Assembly: GCA_963825415.1 (NCBI GenBank)
Contig: CAWGTD010000003.1
Location: 910,638-974,637, forward strand
DNA length: 64,000 nt
Direction: 5' to 3'
Source of the DNA: BP-464 sp963825415
Lineage (GTDB): Bacteria; Actinomycetota; Thermoleophilia; Solirubrobacterales; Solirubrobacteraceae
Positions 1 to 7,536 of this stretch are shown in pieces; positions within the stretch are counted from its first letter, which is position 1, and each line of letters opens with the position of its first letter. The notes below the pieces were generated by a model, which did not search any database, had not been told where the DNA came from, and saw only the letters and a list, made by a program, of their open reading frames with translations. The translations under genes were made by a program, and so were the position numbers.

Positions 1-101
1 TCGGCTGCCGTAACGCCGAGGCCGAAGCCCTTCGCGTTGGCCGCCGAGGTCGGCATGGCGGCGAGGACGACGAGAAGCGCAAGCAGGACGGGGCGACGCA
101 C
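1..101 (-). CDS. Secreted protein, N-terminal fragment cut by window edge
   Basis: A GTG start at 99-101 has a perfect AGGAGG Shine-Dalgarno (plus-strand CCTCCT, 109-114) seven bases before it. The 33 visible codons begin MRRPVLLALLVVL and continue as a classic signal peptide: two arginines, a hydrophobic core, and a small-residue region followed by AANAKGFGLGVTAA. The rest lies outside the window. The mature start resembles the beginning of PhoD-like alkaline phosphatases, which often read GxxxGVTAxE there, but this is too short to be more than a hint. It lies downstream of and in the same direction as the LLM oxidoreductase, with about 70 bp between. Confidence 0.6.
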   Translation of the reverse strand, partial: MRRPVLLALLVVLAAMPTSAANAKGFGLGVTAA

Positions 102-170
102 GGGTGGACCTCCTGGTGGGCCGAAGAGCCGGGCAAGCCTATCCCAGCCCGGCCGTCCACAGGGTCGGCG

Positions 171-1160
171 TCACGGCGTCGCGAAGGTGTCGATCACGGC
201 GCTGACCGTGTCGAGGCCGCCGAACGGCGACCACAGCAGCGTGCGCTCGAACAGCCCCTCGCGGCGTTCGGCGTAGCGCGCGCGGACCTCGTCGGGGGTG
301 CCGGCGAGGGCGATCGTGTCCAGCATCTCGTCGGGCACGGCGGCGGCCATGCCGGCGAAGTCGCCGTCCTGCCAGGCGGCGCGGATCCGGTCGGCCTGCC
401 CGTCCCAGCCGTGGTGGCTGAGGATCGGGCGGTAGGTCTTCACCGAGGAGTTGAACGCGACGACTCCGCGCGCGATCTGGCGCGCGGCTTCGGAGTCCTC
501 GCCGACTACGCAGGTCAGGTAACCGGCGATCGGCGGCGGCTCGGAGCGGCCCGCGCGCTCGGCTCCGCGCGCGAGCGCCGGCCGTACGACGTCGCGCGTG
601 TACTCGGGCGTGAACAGAGGGTGGCCGACGAGCCCGTCGGCGACGGCGCCGGCCGCCTCGACCATCCGCGCGTTGACGCCGCCCATGTAGAACGGCAGGT
701 CGGTGCGCAGCGGCGGCGCGACGGGCGCCGTCGGCTTGACGACGGTGCGATAGAAGCGCCCCTCGTGCTGGATCGGGCCCTCGTGGAGGCGCAACAGGTC
801 CCGCAGCAGCGGGACGAGCTCCTCCATCCGGGACGCCGGCGCCTCGCCGTCGAGGCCGTGCCAGTCCTGCTGCATGCGCTTGGTGCCCGTGCCCAGCCCG
901 ATGATCAGCCGCCCCTCGGACAAGTCGTCGAGGTCGCGCGCCTCGGCGGCGAGGACGAGCGGGGTGCGGCCGAACGCGTAGGCGATCGCGCTGCCGACGG
1001 TGACGCGCTCGGTGGCCTGGGCGACCGCCGCCAGCGAGATCGTCGCGGAGCGGTCGGGGAACTCGGTCGTCCAGACCGACTCCAGCCCGGCCTGCTCGGC
1101 CTGCGTCGCCGCCCGCACCGTGTCGGCGATGCCCGGCAGCGAGAGGACGACCCCGAGCAT
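171..1160 (-). CDS. LLM-class (luciferase-like, F420-type) oxidoreductase
   Basis: A 329-residue protein of the bacterial luciferase-like monooxygenase fold, a TIM barrel that binds reduced flavin or, commonly in actinobacteria, F420. It shows the family's N-terminal pattern (AEQAGLESVWTTEFPDR, about 22-38), then VTVGSAI, and the SEGRLIIGLGTGT block near residue 85 that is typical of F420-dependent members. The start ATG lies only 6 bp after the stop of the carboxylase gene, so the two are probably co-transcribed. The substrate cannot be read from the sequence. Assignment of the cofactor to F420 rather than FMN rests on family and phylum only. Confidence 0.85.
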   Translation of the reverse strand: MLGVVLSLPGIADTVRAATQAEQAGLESVWTTEFPDRSATISLAAVAQATERVTVGSAIAYAFGRTPLVLAAEARDLDDLSEGRLIIGLGTGTKRMQQDWHGLDGEAPASRMEELVPLLRDLLRLHEGPIQHEGRFYRTVVKPTAPVAPPLRTDLPFYMGGVNARMVEAAGAVADGLVGHPLFTPEYTRDVVRPALARGAERAGRSEPPPIAGYLTCVVGEDSEAARQIARGVVAFNSSVKTYRPILSHHGWDGQADRIRAAWQDGDFAGMAAAVPDEMLDTIALAGTPDEVRARYAERREGLFERTLLWSPFGGLDTVSAVIDTFATP

Positions 1161-1166
1161 CTGTCG

Positions 1167-2738
1167 CTAGAGCGGGATGTTGCCGTGCTTGCGCTTCGGC
1201 CCGGGCTGGCGCTTCGTAAGGAGTGTCTCGAGCGCGGTGATGACCTTCGGGCGCGTCTCCGACGGCGTGATCACGTCGTCGATGTAGCCGCGCTCCGCCG
1301 CCGTGTAGGGGTTGGCGAAGCGCGCCTTGTAGTCGTCGATGAGCTTGGTGCGGCGCTCCTCGGGCGTCGGCGACTTCGCCAGGTCGCGGCGGTAGATGAT
1401 GTTGACCGCGCCCTCGGGGCCCATGACGGCGACCTCCGCCTGCGGCCAGGCGAAGTTGAAGTCGGCGAGCATGTGCTTGGAGCCCATGACGTCGTAGGCG
1501 CCGCCGTACGCCTTGCGGGTGATGACCGTGATCTTCGGCACCGTCGCCTCGGTGTAGGCGTAGAGCAGCTTGGCGCCGTGGCGGATGATCCCGCCCCACT
1601 CCTGGCTCGTGCCGGGCAGGAACCCGGGCACGTCGCAGAAGGTCAGGATCGGGATGTTGAACGCGTCGCAGGTGCGCACGAATCGCCCGGCCTTGCACGC
1701 GGAGTCGATGTCGAGCACGCCGGCGAGCTGGGCGGGCTGGTTGCCCACCACGCCGACCGCGTAGCCGTTCAGGCGCGCGAAGCCGCAGACGATGTTGCGC
1801 GCGTAGTGCTCGTGGACCTCGAAGAATTCGCCGTCGTCGACGACCAGCCGAACCACGTCGCGCATGTCGTAGGGCTTGTTGGGCGCGTCCGGCACGACGG
1901 TGTTGAGCGCCTCGTCCATCCGGAACGGGTCGTCGCTCGGCATCACCCGCGGGGCCGTCTCGAGGTTGTTCTGCGGCAGGAAGCTCATGAGGTAGCGCGT
2001 GTCCTGCAGGCACTGGTCCTCGTCGTCGGCCGCGAAGTGCGCGACGCCGGACTTGGTGTTGTGCGCCATCGCGCCGCCGAGGTCCTCGAACTCCACCTCC
2101 TCGCCCGTGACCGTCTTGATCACGTCGGGCCCCGTGATGAACATGTGCGAGGTCTCCTTGACCATGAAGATGAAGTCCGTCATGGCCGGGGAGTAGACGG
2201 CGCCGCCCGCACACGGGCCCATGATCAGGCTGACCTGCGGGATCACGCCCGAGCACATGACGTTGCGGACGAAGACGTCGCCGTAGGCACCCAGCGAGAC
2301 GACGCCCTCCTGGATGCGCGCGCCGCCGGAGTCGTTGATCCCGATGACCGGGCAGCCGATCTTGGCCGCCAGATCCATGATCTTGCACATCTTCTCGCCC
2401 ATGACCTCGCCCAGCGAGCCGCCGAAGACGGTGAAGTCCTGGGAGAAGACGCAGACCCGCCGGCCGTCGATCGTGCCGTGGCCGATGACGACGGCGTCGC
2501 CCCACGGCCGGTTCTTGTCCATGCCGAACTCGTAGGTGCGGTGGCGCACGAACGTGTCGAGCTCCTGGAACGAACCGGGGTCGAGCAGCTTCTCGATGCG
2601 CTCGCGGGCCGTGTACTTGCCGCGCGCGTGCTGCTTCTCCTCGGCCTCCGGCGAGGAGTGGGCGGCCTGCTGGCGCAGGTCGTCGAGCTTGGCGAGCTTC
2701 TCCTCGAAGGTCTCGGGGCTGTGCTGGCGGGGCGACAT
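1167..2738 (-). CDS. pccB: Acyl-CoA (propionyl/acetyl-CoA) carboxylase beta subunit
   Basis: A 523-residue carboxyltransferase subunit of biotin-dependent acyl-CoA carboxylases, full length for the PccB/AccD5 family. It transfers CO2 from carboxybiotin on the alpha subunit to propionyl- or acetyl-CoA. Crotonase-fold motifs are visible: INDSGGARIQEGV (about 115-127) and GPCAGGAVYSPA (about 154-165), which carry the oxyanion-hole glycines, and in the C-terminal half DVPGFLPGTSQEWGGIIRHGAKLLYAY. It ends in the family-typical KRKHGNIPL. No biotin carboxylase gene is nearby, so the alpha subunit is elsewhere. The methylmalonyl-CoA mutase gene 3 kb away fits a propionyl-CoA to succinyl-CoA route. 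A TAAGAT hexamer (minus strand, 2752-2757) 13 bp before the ATG could be its -10 element. Confidence 0.95.
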   Translation of the reverse strand: MSPRQHSPETFEEKLAKLDDLRQQAAHSSPEAEEKQHARGKYTARERIEKLLDPGSFQELDTFVRHRTYEFGMDKNRPWGDAVVIGHGTIDGRRVCVFSQDFTVFGGSLGEVMGEKMCKIMDLAAKIGCPVIGINDSGGARIQEGVVSLGAYGDVFVRNVMCSGVIPQVSLIMGPCAGGAVYSPAMTDFIFMVKETSHMFITGPDVIKTVTGEEVEFEDLGGAMAHNTKSGVAHFAADDEDQCLQDTRYLMSFLPQNNLETAPRVMPSDDPFRMDEALNTVVPDAPNKPYDMRDVVRLVVDDGEFFEVHEHYARNIVCGFARLNGYAVGVVGNQPAQLAGVLDIDSACKAGRFVRTCDAFNIPILTFCDVPGFLPGTSQEWGGIIRHGAKLLYAYTEATVPKITVITRKAYGGAYDVMGSKHMLADFNFAWPQAEVAVMGPEGAVNIIYRRDLAKSPTPEERRTKLIDDYKARFANPYTAAERGYIDDVITPSETRPKVITALETLLTKRQPGPKRKHGNIPL

Positions 2739-2755
2739 CGGGGGCGGCGGATCTT

Positions 2756-3064
2756 ATGGCAGCGCCTAGAAGCGGCATGCACGCGGTGCCCCGCGCCGAG
2801 ACACCGCTCGCGCGCCTGCGCGGATTGGCCTGGGCGCCGCCGGGCGGGCCGCTCGAGATCCCGCGCTGTCGGTCGGTGCACACCTTCGGCATGCGCTACG
2901 CGCTCGACCTCGTCTGGCTCGACGCCGACCGGCGGGTGCTGCGGGTCGACCGCGCGGTGCCGCCACGGCGGGTGCGCGGGTGCCGTCGTGCCTGCTCGGT
3001 GGTGGAGGTGCCGGCCGGCGGTGCGGACGCGCTACTGGCGCGAGAACGGCCGGTGGTGCGCTGA
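2756..3064 (+). CDS. DUF192 family protein
   Basis: A small (102-residue) protein of the DUF192 family, known from structure to form a compact beta-barrel but without an assigned activity. The diagnostic core is present: CRSVHTFGMRYALDLVWLD, followed by LRVDRAVPPRR. Members are often secreted; this copy has no signal peptide. The upstream ATG (2756) is used here, but the ATG at 2777 starts closer to the conserved region and is equally plausible. It is divergent from pccB and its 3' end overlaps the convergent PE-repeat gene by 33 bp. Confidence 0.65.
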   Translation: MAAPRSGMHAVPRAETPLARLRGLAWAPPGGPLEIPRCRSVHTFGMRYALDLVWLDADRRVLRVDRAVPPRRVRGCRRACSVVEVPAGGADALLARERPVVR

Positions 3065-3793
3065 GCCCAGGCTGTCGAGCGCGTCGGCGAGCAGGCCCTC
3101 GACGCGGTCGGAGTCCAGGATGTCGGCGCGCGCGGCCGCGGGAGGCCCGGGCTCGGGCCGCTCGGGCAGCGGGGTCGGCTCCGGAAGCGGCTCGGGCTCG
3201 GGCGCCTCGGGCGGTTCGGGCTCCGGATCCGGCTCGGGCACCGGAGCGATGACAGGCGGGTCCGGCGTCTCGGGAGCTTCGGGCGTTTCGGCGACGGGTG
3301 GCGCGGGAGCCGGGGCGGGTGGCCGGCGGGAGAACATCCGGGCGAAGAACCCGGAACGGGCCAGGTAGTCCGTGGCGCCCAGGGGTTCCGGCTGCGATTC
3401 GACGACGGGCTCCGGTTCGGGCTCGGGTTCAGGCTCGATTGCGATCGGCTCCGGCGCGACCGGCTCGGGCTCGAGGGCGACCGGCTCGGGCTCGGGTTCG
3501 ACGACCGCCTCGGGCTCGGGTTCGGGTTCCTCGGGTTCCGGCTCGGGTTCGGGCTCCGGCTCGGCGGGCGTCGCGGTCAGCGTGACCTTGGTGCCCCAGC
3601 CGCTCGGCTCGATCTCCACCGTGCCGCTGGCGCGGTCGCCCTCCCAGACGACGGTGGTCTCCGGTTCCAGCCGCGTGATGCGGATCTCACCGAACTCACC
3701 GAGGTGCCTGGCGAGGGATTCGGCGTCGCTGAGCTCCGCCCACAGCTCGGGCGGGGACTTGACCAGGGTGCGCTGCGCTGTCGGCTCGGACAT
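3032..3793 (-). CDS. SRPBCC-like N-domain with long Pro-Glu repeat region
   Basis: A 253-residue protein. Residues 1-75 look like part of a SRPBCC/polyketide-cyclase fold (VKSPPELWAELSDAESLARHLGEF, then alternating strands ending in VTLTATP). Residues 76-215 are low-complexity, dominated by Glu-Pro dipeptides (EPEPEPEP, PEPEAVV, EPEPVAPEP) and strongly acidic. The last 35 residues return to ordinary composition (ILDSDRVEGLLADALDSLGSAHHRPF), predicted helical. The proline-rich stretch probably acts as an extended spacer between two short ordered ends. Function unknown. The antisense strand of the repeat gives spurious Gly-Ser frames. Confidence 0.75.
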   Translation of the reverse strand: MSEPTAQRTLVKSPPELWAELSDAESLARHLGEFGEIRITRLEPETTVVWEGDRASGTVEIEPSGWGTKVTLTATPAEPEPEPEPEPEEPEPEPEAVVEPEPEPVALEPEPVAPEPIAIEPEPEPEPEPVVESQPEPLGATDYLARSGFFARMFSRRPPAPAPAPPVAETPEAPETPDPPVIAPVPEPDPEPEPPEAPEPEPLPEPTPLPERPEPGPPAAARADILDSDRVEGLLADALDSLGSAHHRPFSRQ

Positions 3794-3831
3794 CGAGGCA
3801 CCCTTTCGGCGGGGCGCCGCGCCGTTCCTGC

Positions 3832-4320
3832 CTACGCGAACGGCTTTGCGGTCATGAAGAACACGGCCACCAGGATCAGCACGTTGGCCAGCAGGCCGAC
3901 CATCGCCACGCGCTTGGTGATCGCCAGGTACTCGGGGCTCCAGGTCACCTCACCGCCGGCGGACGCCGCCAGATCGCGGCGGGCGAGCTCGGCCGCCTTT
4001 CCCTCGCTCGGTCCGAAGAACGCTCCGCCGAGCCCCAGCAGGACGATCAGGATCACCAGCGGCACCTCGACCCAGGTCTCGCCCCAGAAGTCGCGGTCGC
4101 TCGCCAGGTAGATGCCCAGCAGCAGCGCCACGATGGCGGCCGGGGTGATCAGGAACTTGCCGACGCGTCCCTGCGCCTCATGCAGCGCCGGCACCGCGTC
4201 GGGGTGTCTACCGGCGATGAACGGACCCATGATCGGATAGGCGAACGTCACGCCGAAGGCGATGATGACCGCCGCGATGTGGCCGGCGAGGACGACGTCG
4301 TAGAAGAGGACCGCGAGCAT
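3832..4320 (-). CDS. Small integral membrane protein, DUF2269-like
   Basis: A 162-residue membrane protein with four predicted helices: residues about 5-30 (VVLAGHIAAVIIAFGVTF), 55-75 (ITPAAIVALLLGIYLA), 85-105 (VPLVILIVLLGLGGAFF) and 138-160. The layout resembles DUF2269 proteins, predicted membrane proteins of unknown role. The start at 4320 is chosen because a TAGCGT hexamer lies 8 bp upstream (minus strand, 4329-4334) and the longer open frame runs antisense through the ABC ATPase gene. It is divergent from that ATPase; the two share a palindromic promoter-like element. Confidence 0.8.
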   Translation of the reverse strand: MLAVLFYDVVLAGHIAAVIIAFGVTFAYPIMGPFIAGRHPDAVPALHEAQGRVGKFLITPAAIVALLLGIYLASDRDFWGETWVEVPLVILIVLLGLGGAFFGPSEGKAAELARRDLAASAGGEVTWSPEYLAITKRVAMVGLLANVLILVAVFFMTAKPFA

Positions 4321-4328
4321 GGGCGGGA

Positions 4329-4338
4329 ACGCTAGCGT
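4329..4338. promoter_or_regulatory. Palindromic bidirectional -10 element
   Basis: ACGCTAGCGT is a perfect 10-bp palindrome in the 27-bp gap between divergent genes. On each strand it offers TAGCGT, 8 bp before the minus-strand ATG (4320) and 9 bp before the plus-strand ATG (4348). The position fits -10 elements of near-leaderless transcripts in both directions. The ABC gene also has AGAGGGGG just before its ATG. Confidence 0.45.
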
Positions 4339-4347
4339 CAGAGGGGG

Positions 4348-5121
4348 ATGGCACTCGCGCTCGAGATCTCCGATCTGGTCAAGCGGTATCCGACCGGCGT
4401 CGAGGCCCTGCGCTCGGTCTCGCTGGAGATCCAGGACGGAGAATTCTTCGGGCTGCTCGGGCCCAATGGGGCCGGCAAGTCGACCCTGATCCACTGCACG
4501 ACCGGCCTCGCCCAGCCGACCGCCGGCTCCATTCGGATCTTCGGCCACGACGCGGTCGACCACTACGAGCAGGCGCGCCTGGCGGTGGGGCTCGCCCCCC
4601 AGGACCTCAACCTGGACTTCTTCTTGACCGTCGAGGAGACGCTCGACTTCCACGGCGGCTACTTCGGGATGCCCAAGCGCGAGCGCAAGGAGCGCTCGAA
4701 GGAGCTGCTGGAGGCGTTCTCGCTGACCGAGAAGCGCGACGAGCGGACGCGCACCCTGTCGGGTGGGATGAAGCGGCGCCTGATCCTCGCCCGCGCCCTC
4801 ATGCATCGCCCCAGGCTGCTGATCCTCGACGAGCCGACCGCGGGCGTCGACGTCGAGCTGCGGCTCGAGCTCTGGCACTACGTCCGGCGCATCAACGAGG
4901 AGGGCACGACGGTCCTGCTGACGACGCACTACCTCGAGGAGGCCGAGCAGCTCTGCGACCGCGTCGCCTTCATCAACGAGGGTGAGATCGTCGCGACGGG
5001 CACGAGCCCCGAGCTGGCCACTCGCTACCACGCGCCGGACCTGGAGGGCGCCTACCTGGCGCTCGTCGGCCGCAAGGAGCTGTCGCGCGCCCACGTGGGC
5101 GTGGAGGTCGACGCGGCGTGA
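4348..5121 (+). CDS. ABC transporter ATP-binding protein (DrrA/NodI type)
   Basis: A 257-residue ATPase of an ABC-2 exporter. It has Walker A GPNGAGKST (about 38-46), Q-loop APQDLN, ABC signature LSGGMKRR (about 133-140), Walker B LLILDEPTAGVD and the switch histidine in TTHYLEEAEQ. LDEPTAGVD and the short C-terminus are typical of DrrA/NodI-like subunits that export drugs, lipids or oligosaccharides. Its stop overlaps the permease start (GTGA at 5118-5121), so the pair is translationally coupled. The cargo is unknown. Confidence 0.93.
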   Translation: MALALEISDLVKRYPTGVEALRSVSLEIQDGEFFGLLGPNGAGKSTLIHCTTGLAQPTAGSIRIFGHDAVDHYEQARLAVGLAPQDLNLDFFLTVEETLDFHGGYFGMPKRERKERSKELLEAFSLTEKRDERTRTLSGGMKRRLILARALMHRPRLLILDEPTAGVDVELRLELWHYVRRINEEGTTVLLTTHYLEEAEQLCDRVAFINEGEIVATGTSPELATRYHAPDLEGAYLALVGRKELSRAHVGVEVDAA

Positions 5122-5885
5122 CCTCGCGGCAGATCCGCTTCATGTCGCTGGTCCGCCGCGAGGTCAGCCGCTTCATGAAGATCAAGCGCCAGACCGTCGG
5201 CGCCCCGCTGCTCGAGACGTTCCTCTACATCACCGTCTTCGGCGCCGCGCTCGGCACGCGGATCAAGACGCTGCACGGCTTCGACTACGTCGTCTTCGTC
5301 GTGCCCGGCCTGATCATGATGGCCTGGGCGATGAACGCGTTCAGCAACAACTCGTCGTCGATCCTCCAGCAGAAGTTCCAGCGCGCGATCGACGACCAGC
5401 TGTCGTCGCCCGCCTCGCCGCTCGAGCTGCTGCTCGCGTTCTCGTTCGGCGGCTTCCTGCGCGGGATGACCGTTGCCACGCTGACCTTCACGGCGTCGTC
5501 GATCCTCATCGACGTCCCCGTCAACCACGTCCTGGTCCTGATCCCCAGCCTCTTCCTCGTCGGGTTCTTCTTCGCCCAGCTCGGCGTCCTGATCGGCGTA
5601 CGCGCCGAGCAGTTCGACGACGTGTCCTTCGCGCAGACGTTCGTCCTGACGCCGCTGATCTTCCTCGGCGGGGTCTTCTACTCGGCGTCGCTGCTCGACG
5701 AGCCGTTCCAGACGCTGACCCACTTCAACCCGATCTACTACATGATCAACCTGGTCCGGTACGGGTTCCTGGGCTACACCGAGGCGAACGTGGCGCTGTC
5801 GCTCGGGCTGCTCACCGTGGCCACGGGCGCGCTGTTCACCCTCAACTACCGCCTCTTCCGGACCGGCTACAAGCTGCGCGCCTAG
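5118..5885 (+). CDS. ABC-2 type transporter permease (NodJ/YadH-like)
   Basis: A 255-residue permease with six predicted membrane segments, the partner of the preceding ATPase. Family features include the cytoplasmic N-terminal helix (MSLVRREVSRFMKIKRQT), the segment SSSILQQKFQRAIDDQLSSPAS between helices 2 and 3, and the ABC-2 signature region LTPLIFLGGVFYSASLLDEPFQTLTHFNPIYYMINLVRYGFLG, listed here as separate blocks LTPLIFLGGVF, FNPIYYMINLVRYG. Together with the ATPase it forms a two-gene exporter. The gene converges on the mutase gene with a 4-bp overlap of stop regions. Confidence 0.93.
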   Translation: MTSRQIRFMSLVRREVSRFMKIKRQTVGAPLLETFLYITVFGAALGTRIKTLHGFDYVVFVVPGLIMMAWAMNAFSNNSSSILQQKFQRAIDDQLSSPASPLELLLAFSFGGFLRGMTVATLTFTASSILIDVPVNHVLVLIPSLFLVGFFFAQLGVLIGVRAEQFDDVSFAQTFVLTPLIFLGGVFYSASLLDEPFQTLTHFNPIYYMINLVRYGFLGYTEANVALSLGLLTVATGALFTLNYRLFRTGYKLRA

Positions 5886-7504
5886 ACCTCCGGCTGGTAC
5901 TCACCGAAGACGTCGCGCATCGCGCCACAGACCTCGCCCAGCGAGCAGCGGTCGCGCAGCGCGTCGTGGATCCGCGGCAGGAGGTTCTCGTCGCCGCGGG
6001 CGGCCTCGCGCAGCTCCTCCAGGCGGCGGTCGGCGAGCTCGGAGTCGCGGTCGGCCTTGAACTTCTTCAGGCGCTCGACCTGCTCGTTCTCGGTCTCGGG
6101 ATCGACGCGCAGGATGTCCTCGACGACGAGGTCCTCCTCGACGTACTTGTTGACGCCGACCACCACGTCCTGGCCGATCTTGTAGCGCTCCTGGTAGCCC
6201 CAGGCGCTCTCCTCGATCTCGCCCTTGATGAACGCCAGCGCGTTGACCGAACCGCCCATCTGGTCGACCTTGTCGATCAGCCCCTGGGCGCGGGTCTCGA
6301 TGTCGTCGGTGAGCGCCTCGACGAAGTACGAGCCGGCGAAGGGGTCGACGGTGTCGGCTGCGCCGGACTCGTGGGCGATCACCTGCTGGGTGCGCAGCGC
6401 GATCTTCGCCGCGCGCTCGGTGGGCAGCGCGAGCGCCTCGTCGTAGCCGTTGGTGTGCAGCGACTGCGTGCCGCCGCAGACCGCGGCGAAGCCCTGGAGG
6501 GTCACGCGCATGATGTTGTTCTGGGGCTGCTGGGCGGTGAGCGTCACACCGCCGGTCTGTGTGTGGAAGCGCAGCGTCAGGGACTTGGGGTCGGTCGCGC
6601 CGAAGCGCTCCTTCATGATCCGGGCCCACATCCGGCGGGCGGCCCGGAACTTGGCGACCTCCTGGAAGACGTTGTTGTGGCCGTTGAAGAAGAAGGCCAG
6701 CCGCGGCGCGAAGTCGTCGACGGCCAGCCCGGCGTCGATGGCCGCCTGCACGTAGGCGATGCCGTTGGAGAGGGTGAACGCGACCTCCTGGACGGCGCTA
6801 CACCCCTTCTCGCGGAAGTGATAGCCGGAGATCGACACCGTGTTCCACTTCGGCACGCGCTCCTTGCAGTAGGCGAAGAGGTCGGTGGTCAGGCGCATCG
6901 AGCCCTCGGGCGGGTAGATGAAGTTCCCGCGGGCGATGTACTCCTTGAGGATGTCGTTCTGGGTCGTGCCGCGCAGCTGCTCCGACGGCACGCCCTGCTC
7001 CTCGCCGACCAGCTGGTAGAGGCACAGCAGCACGCTTGCCGGGGCGTTGATCGTCATCGACGTCGAGACCTTGTCCAGCGGGATCTGGTCGAACGCGGTG
7101 CGCATGTCGTCGATCGTGTCGATGGCCACGCCCGTGCGGCCCACTTCTCCGAGGCAGCGCGGGTTGTCGGAGTCCAGGCCCAGCTGCGTCGGCAGGTCGA
7201 ACGCCATGCTCAGGCCGGTGCCGCCGTGCTCGAGCAGGTAGCGGTAGCGCTCGTTTGACTCCTTGGCGGTCGCGTAGCCCGCGTACTGGCGCATCGTCCA
7301 CACCTGCTTGCGGTACATCTCGCGGTGCACGCCGCGGGCGTAGGGGTACTCGCCCGGCTCGCCGTGGCGGGTGCAGATGTCCTCGGGCAGGTCCTCGCAC
7401 GTGTAGAGCGGCTTGACCTCGATGCCGGAGTCGGTGAACCGCCGCGGGTCGTCGGCGCCGACGATCGGGGCGATGGAGGAGTGCTCTTCGGGCGAGATGG
7501 CCAT
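5882..7504 (-). CDS. Methylmalonyl-CoA mutase, large (catalytic) domain protein
   Basis: A 540-residue TIM-barrel catalytic subunit of the B12-dependent acyl-CoA mutase family. It lacks the C-terminal cobalamin-binding domain, which must be a separate polypeptide not found here. Specificity residues can be read by alignment from memory. The Tyr of RQYAGYATAKESN and the Arg of PPEGSMRLTT match methylmalonyl-CoA mutase (Tyr89/Arg207 in the Propionibacterium enzyme). Isobutyryl-CoA mutase has Phe/Gln and 2-hydroxyisobutyryl-CoA mutase Ile/Gln at these sites. It ends in EYQPEV. It converts methylmalonyl-CoA to succinyl-CoA and fits the nearby carboxylase. A TAACCT hexamer lies 8 bp before the ATG. 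Confidence 0.92.
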   Translation of the reverse strand: MAISPEEHSSIAPIVGADDPRRFTDSGIEVKPLYTCEDLPEDICTRHGEPGEYPYARGVHREMYRKQVWTMRQYAGYATAKESNERYRYLLEHGGTGLSMAFDLPTQLGLDSDNPRCLGEVGRTGVAIDTIDDMRTAFDQIPLDKVSTSMTINAPASVLLCLYQLVGEEQGVPSEQLRGTTQNDILKEYIARGNFIYPPEGSMRLTTDLFAYCKERVPKWNTVSISGYHFREKGCSAVQEVAFTLSNGIAYVQAAIDAGLAVDDFAPRLAFFFNGHNNVFQEVAKFRAARRMWARIMKERFGATDPKSLTLRFHTQTGGVTLTAQQPQNNIMRVTLQGFAAVCGGTQSLHTNGYDEALALPTERAAKIALRTQQVIAHESGAADTVDPFAGSYFVEALTDDIETRAQGLIDKVDQMGGSVNALAFIKGEIEESAWGYQERYKIGQDVVVGVNKYVEEDLVVEDILRVDPETENEQVERLKKFKADRDSELADRRLEELREAARGDENLLPRIHDALRDRCSLGEVCGAMRDVFGEYQPEV

Positions 7505-7512
7505 GGCGCTTG

Positions 7513-7530
7513 AGGTTAGAGGGGGATACT
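7513..7530. promoter_or_regulatory. Divergent -10-like hexamers between mutase and MoaD-MoaE genes
   Basis: The 32-bp gap holds TAACCT on the minus strand (plus 7513-7518), 8 bp before the mutase ATG, and GATACT on the plus strand (7525-7530), 6 bp before the GTG and 9 bp before the ATG of the MoaD-MoaE gene. No Shine-Dalgarno precedes either start, consistent with leaderless transcripts. Confidence 0.4.
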
Positions 7531-7536
7531 TGACCC

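Noticed and set aside
3372..3857. Gly-Ser repeat protein on the plus strand
   Set aside because: It is the complement of the Pro-Glu repeat codons of the minus-strand gene, which has the better ordered ends.
139..5094. Very long open frames antisense to or in other frames of real genes (for example 139-2892 minus and 3832-5094 minus upstream of 4320)
   Set aside because: They are Arg/Pro/Ala-rich, lack family motifs, and mirror genes with clear domains; GC-rich codon bias suppresses stops in alternate frames. The same applies to 46652-50179 plus, 46665-50144 minus and 54792-56000 minus.
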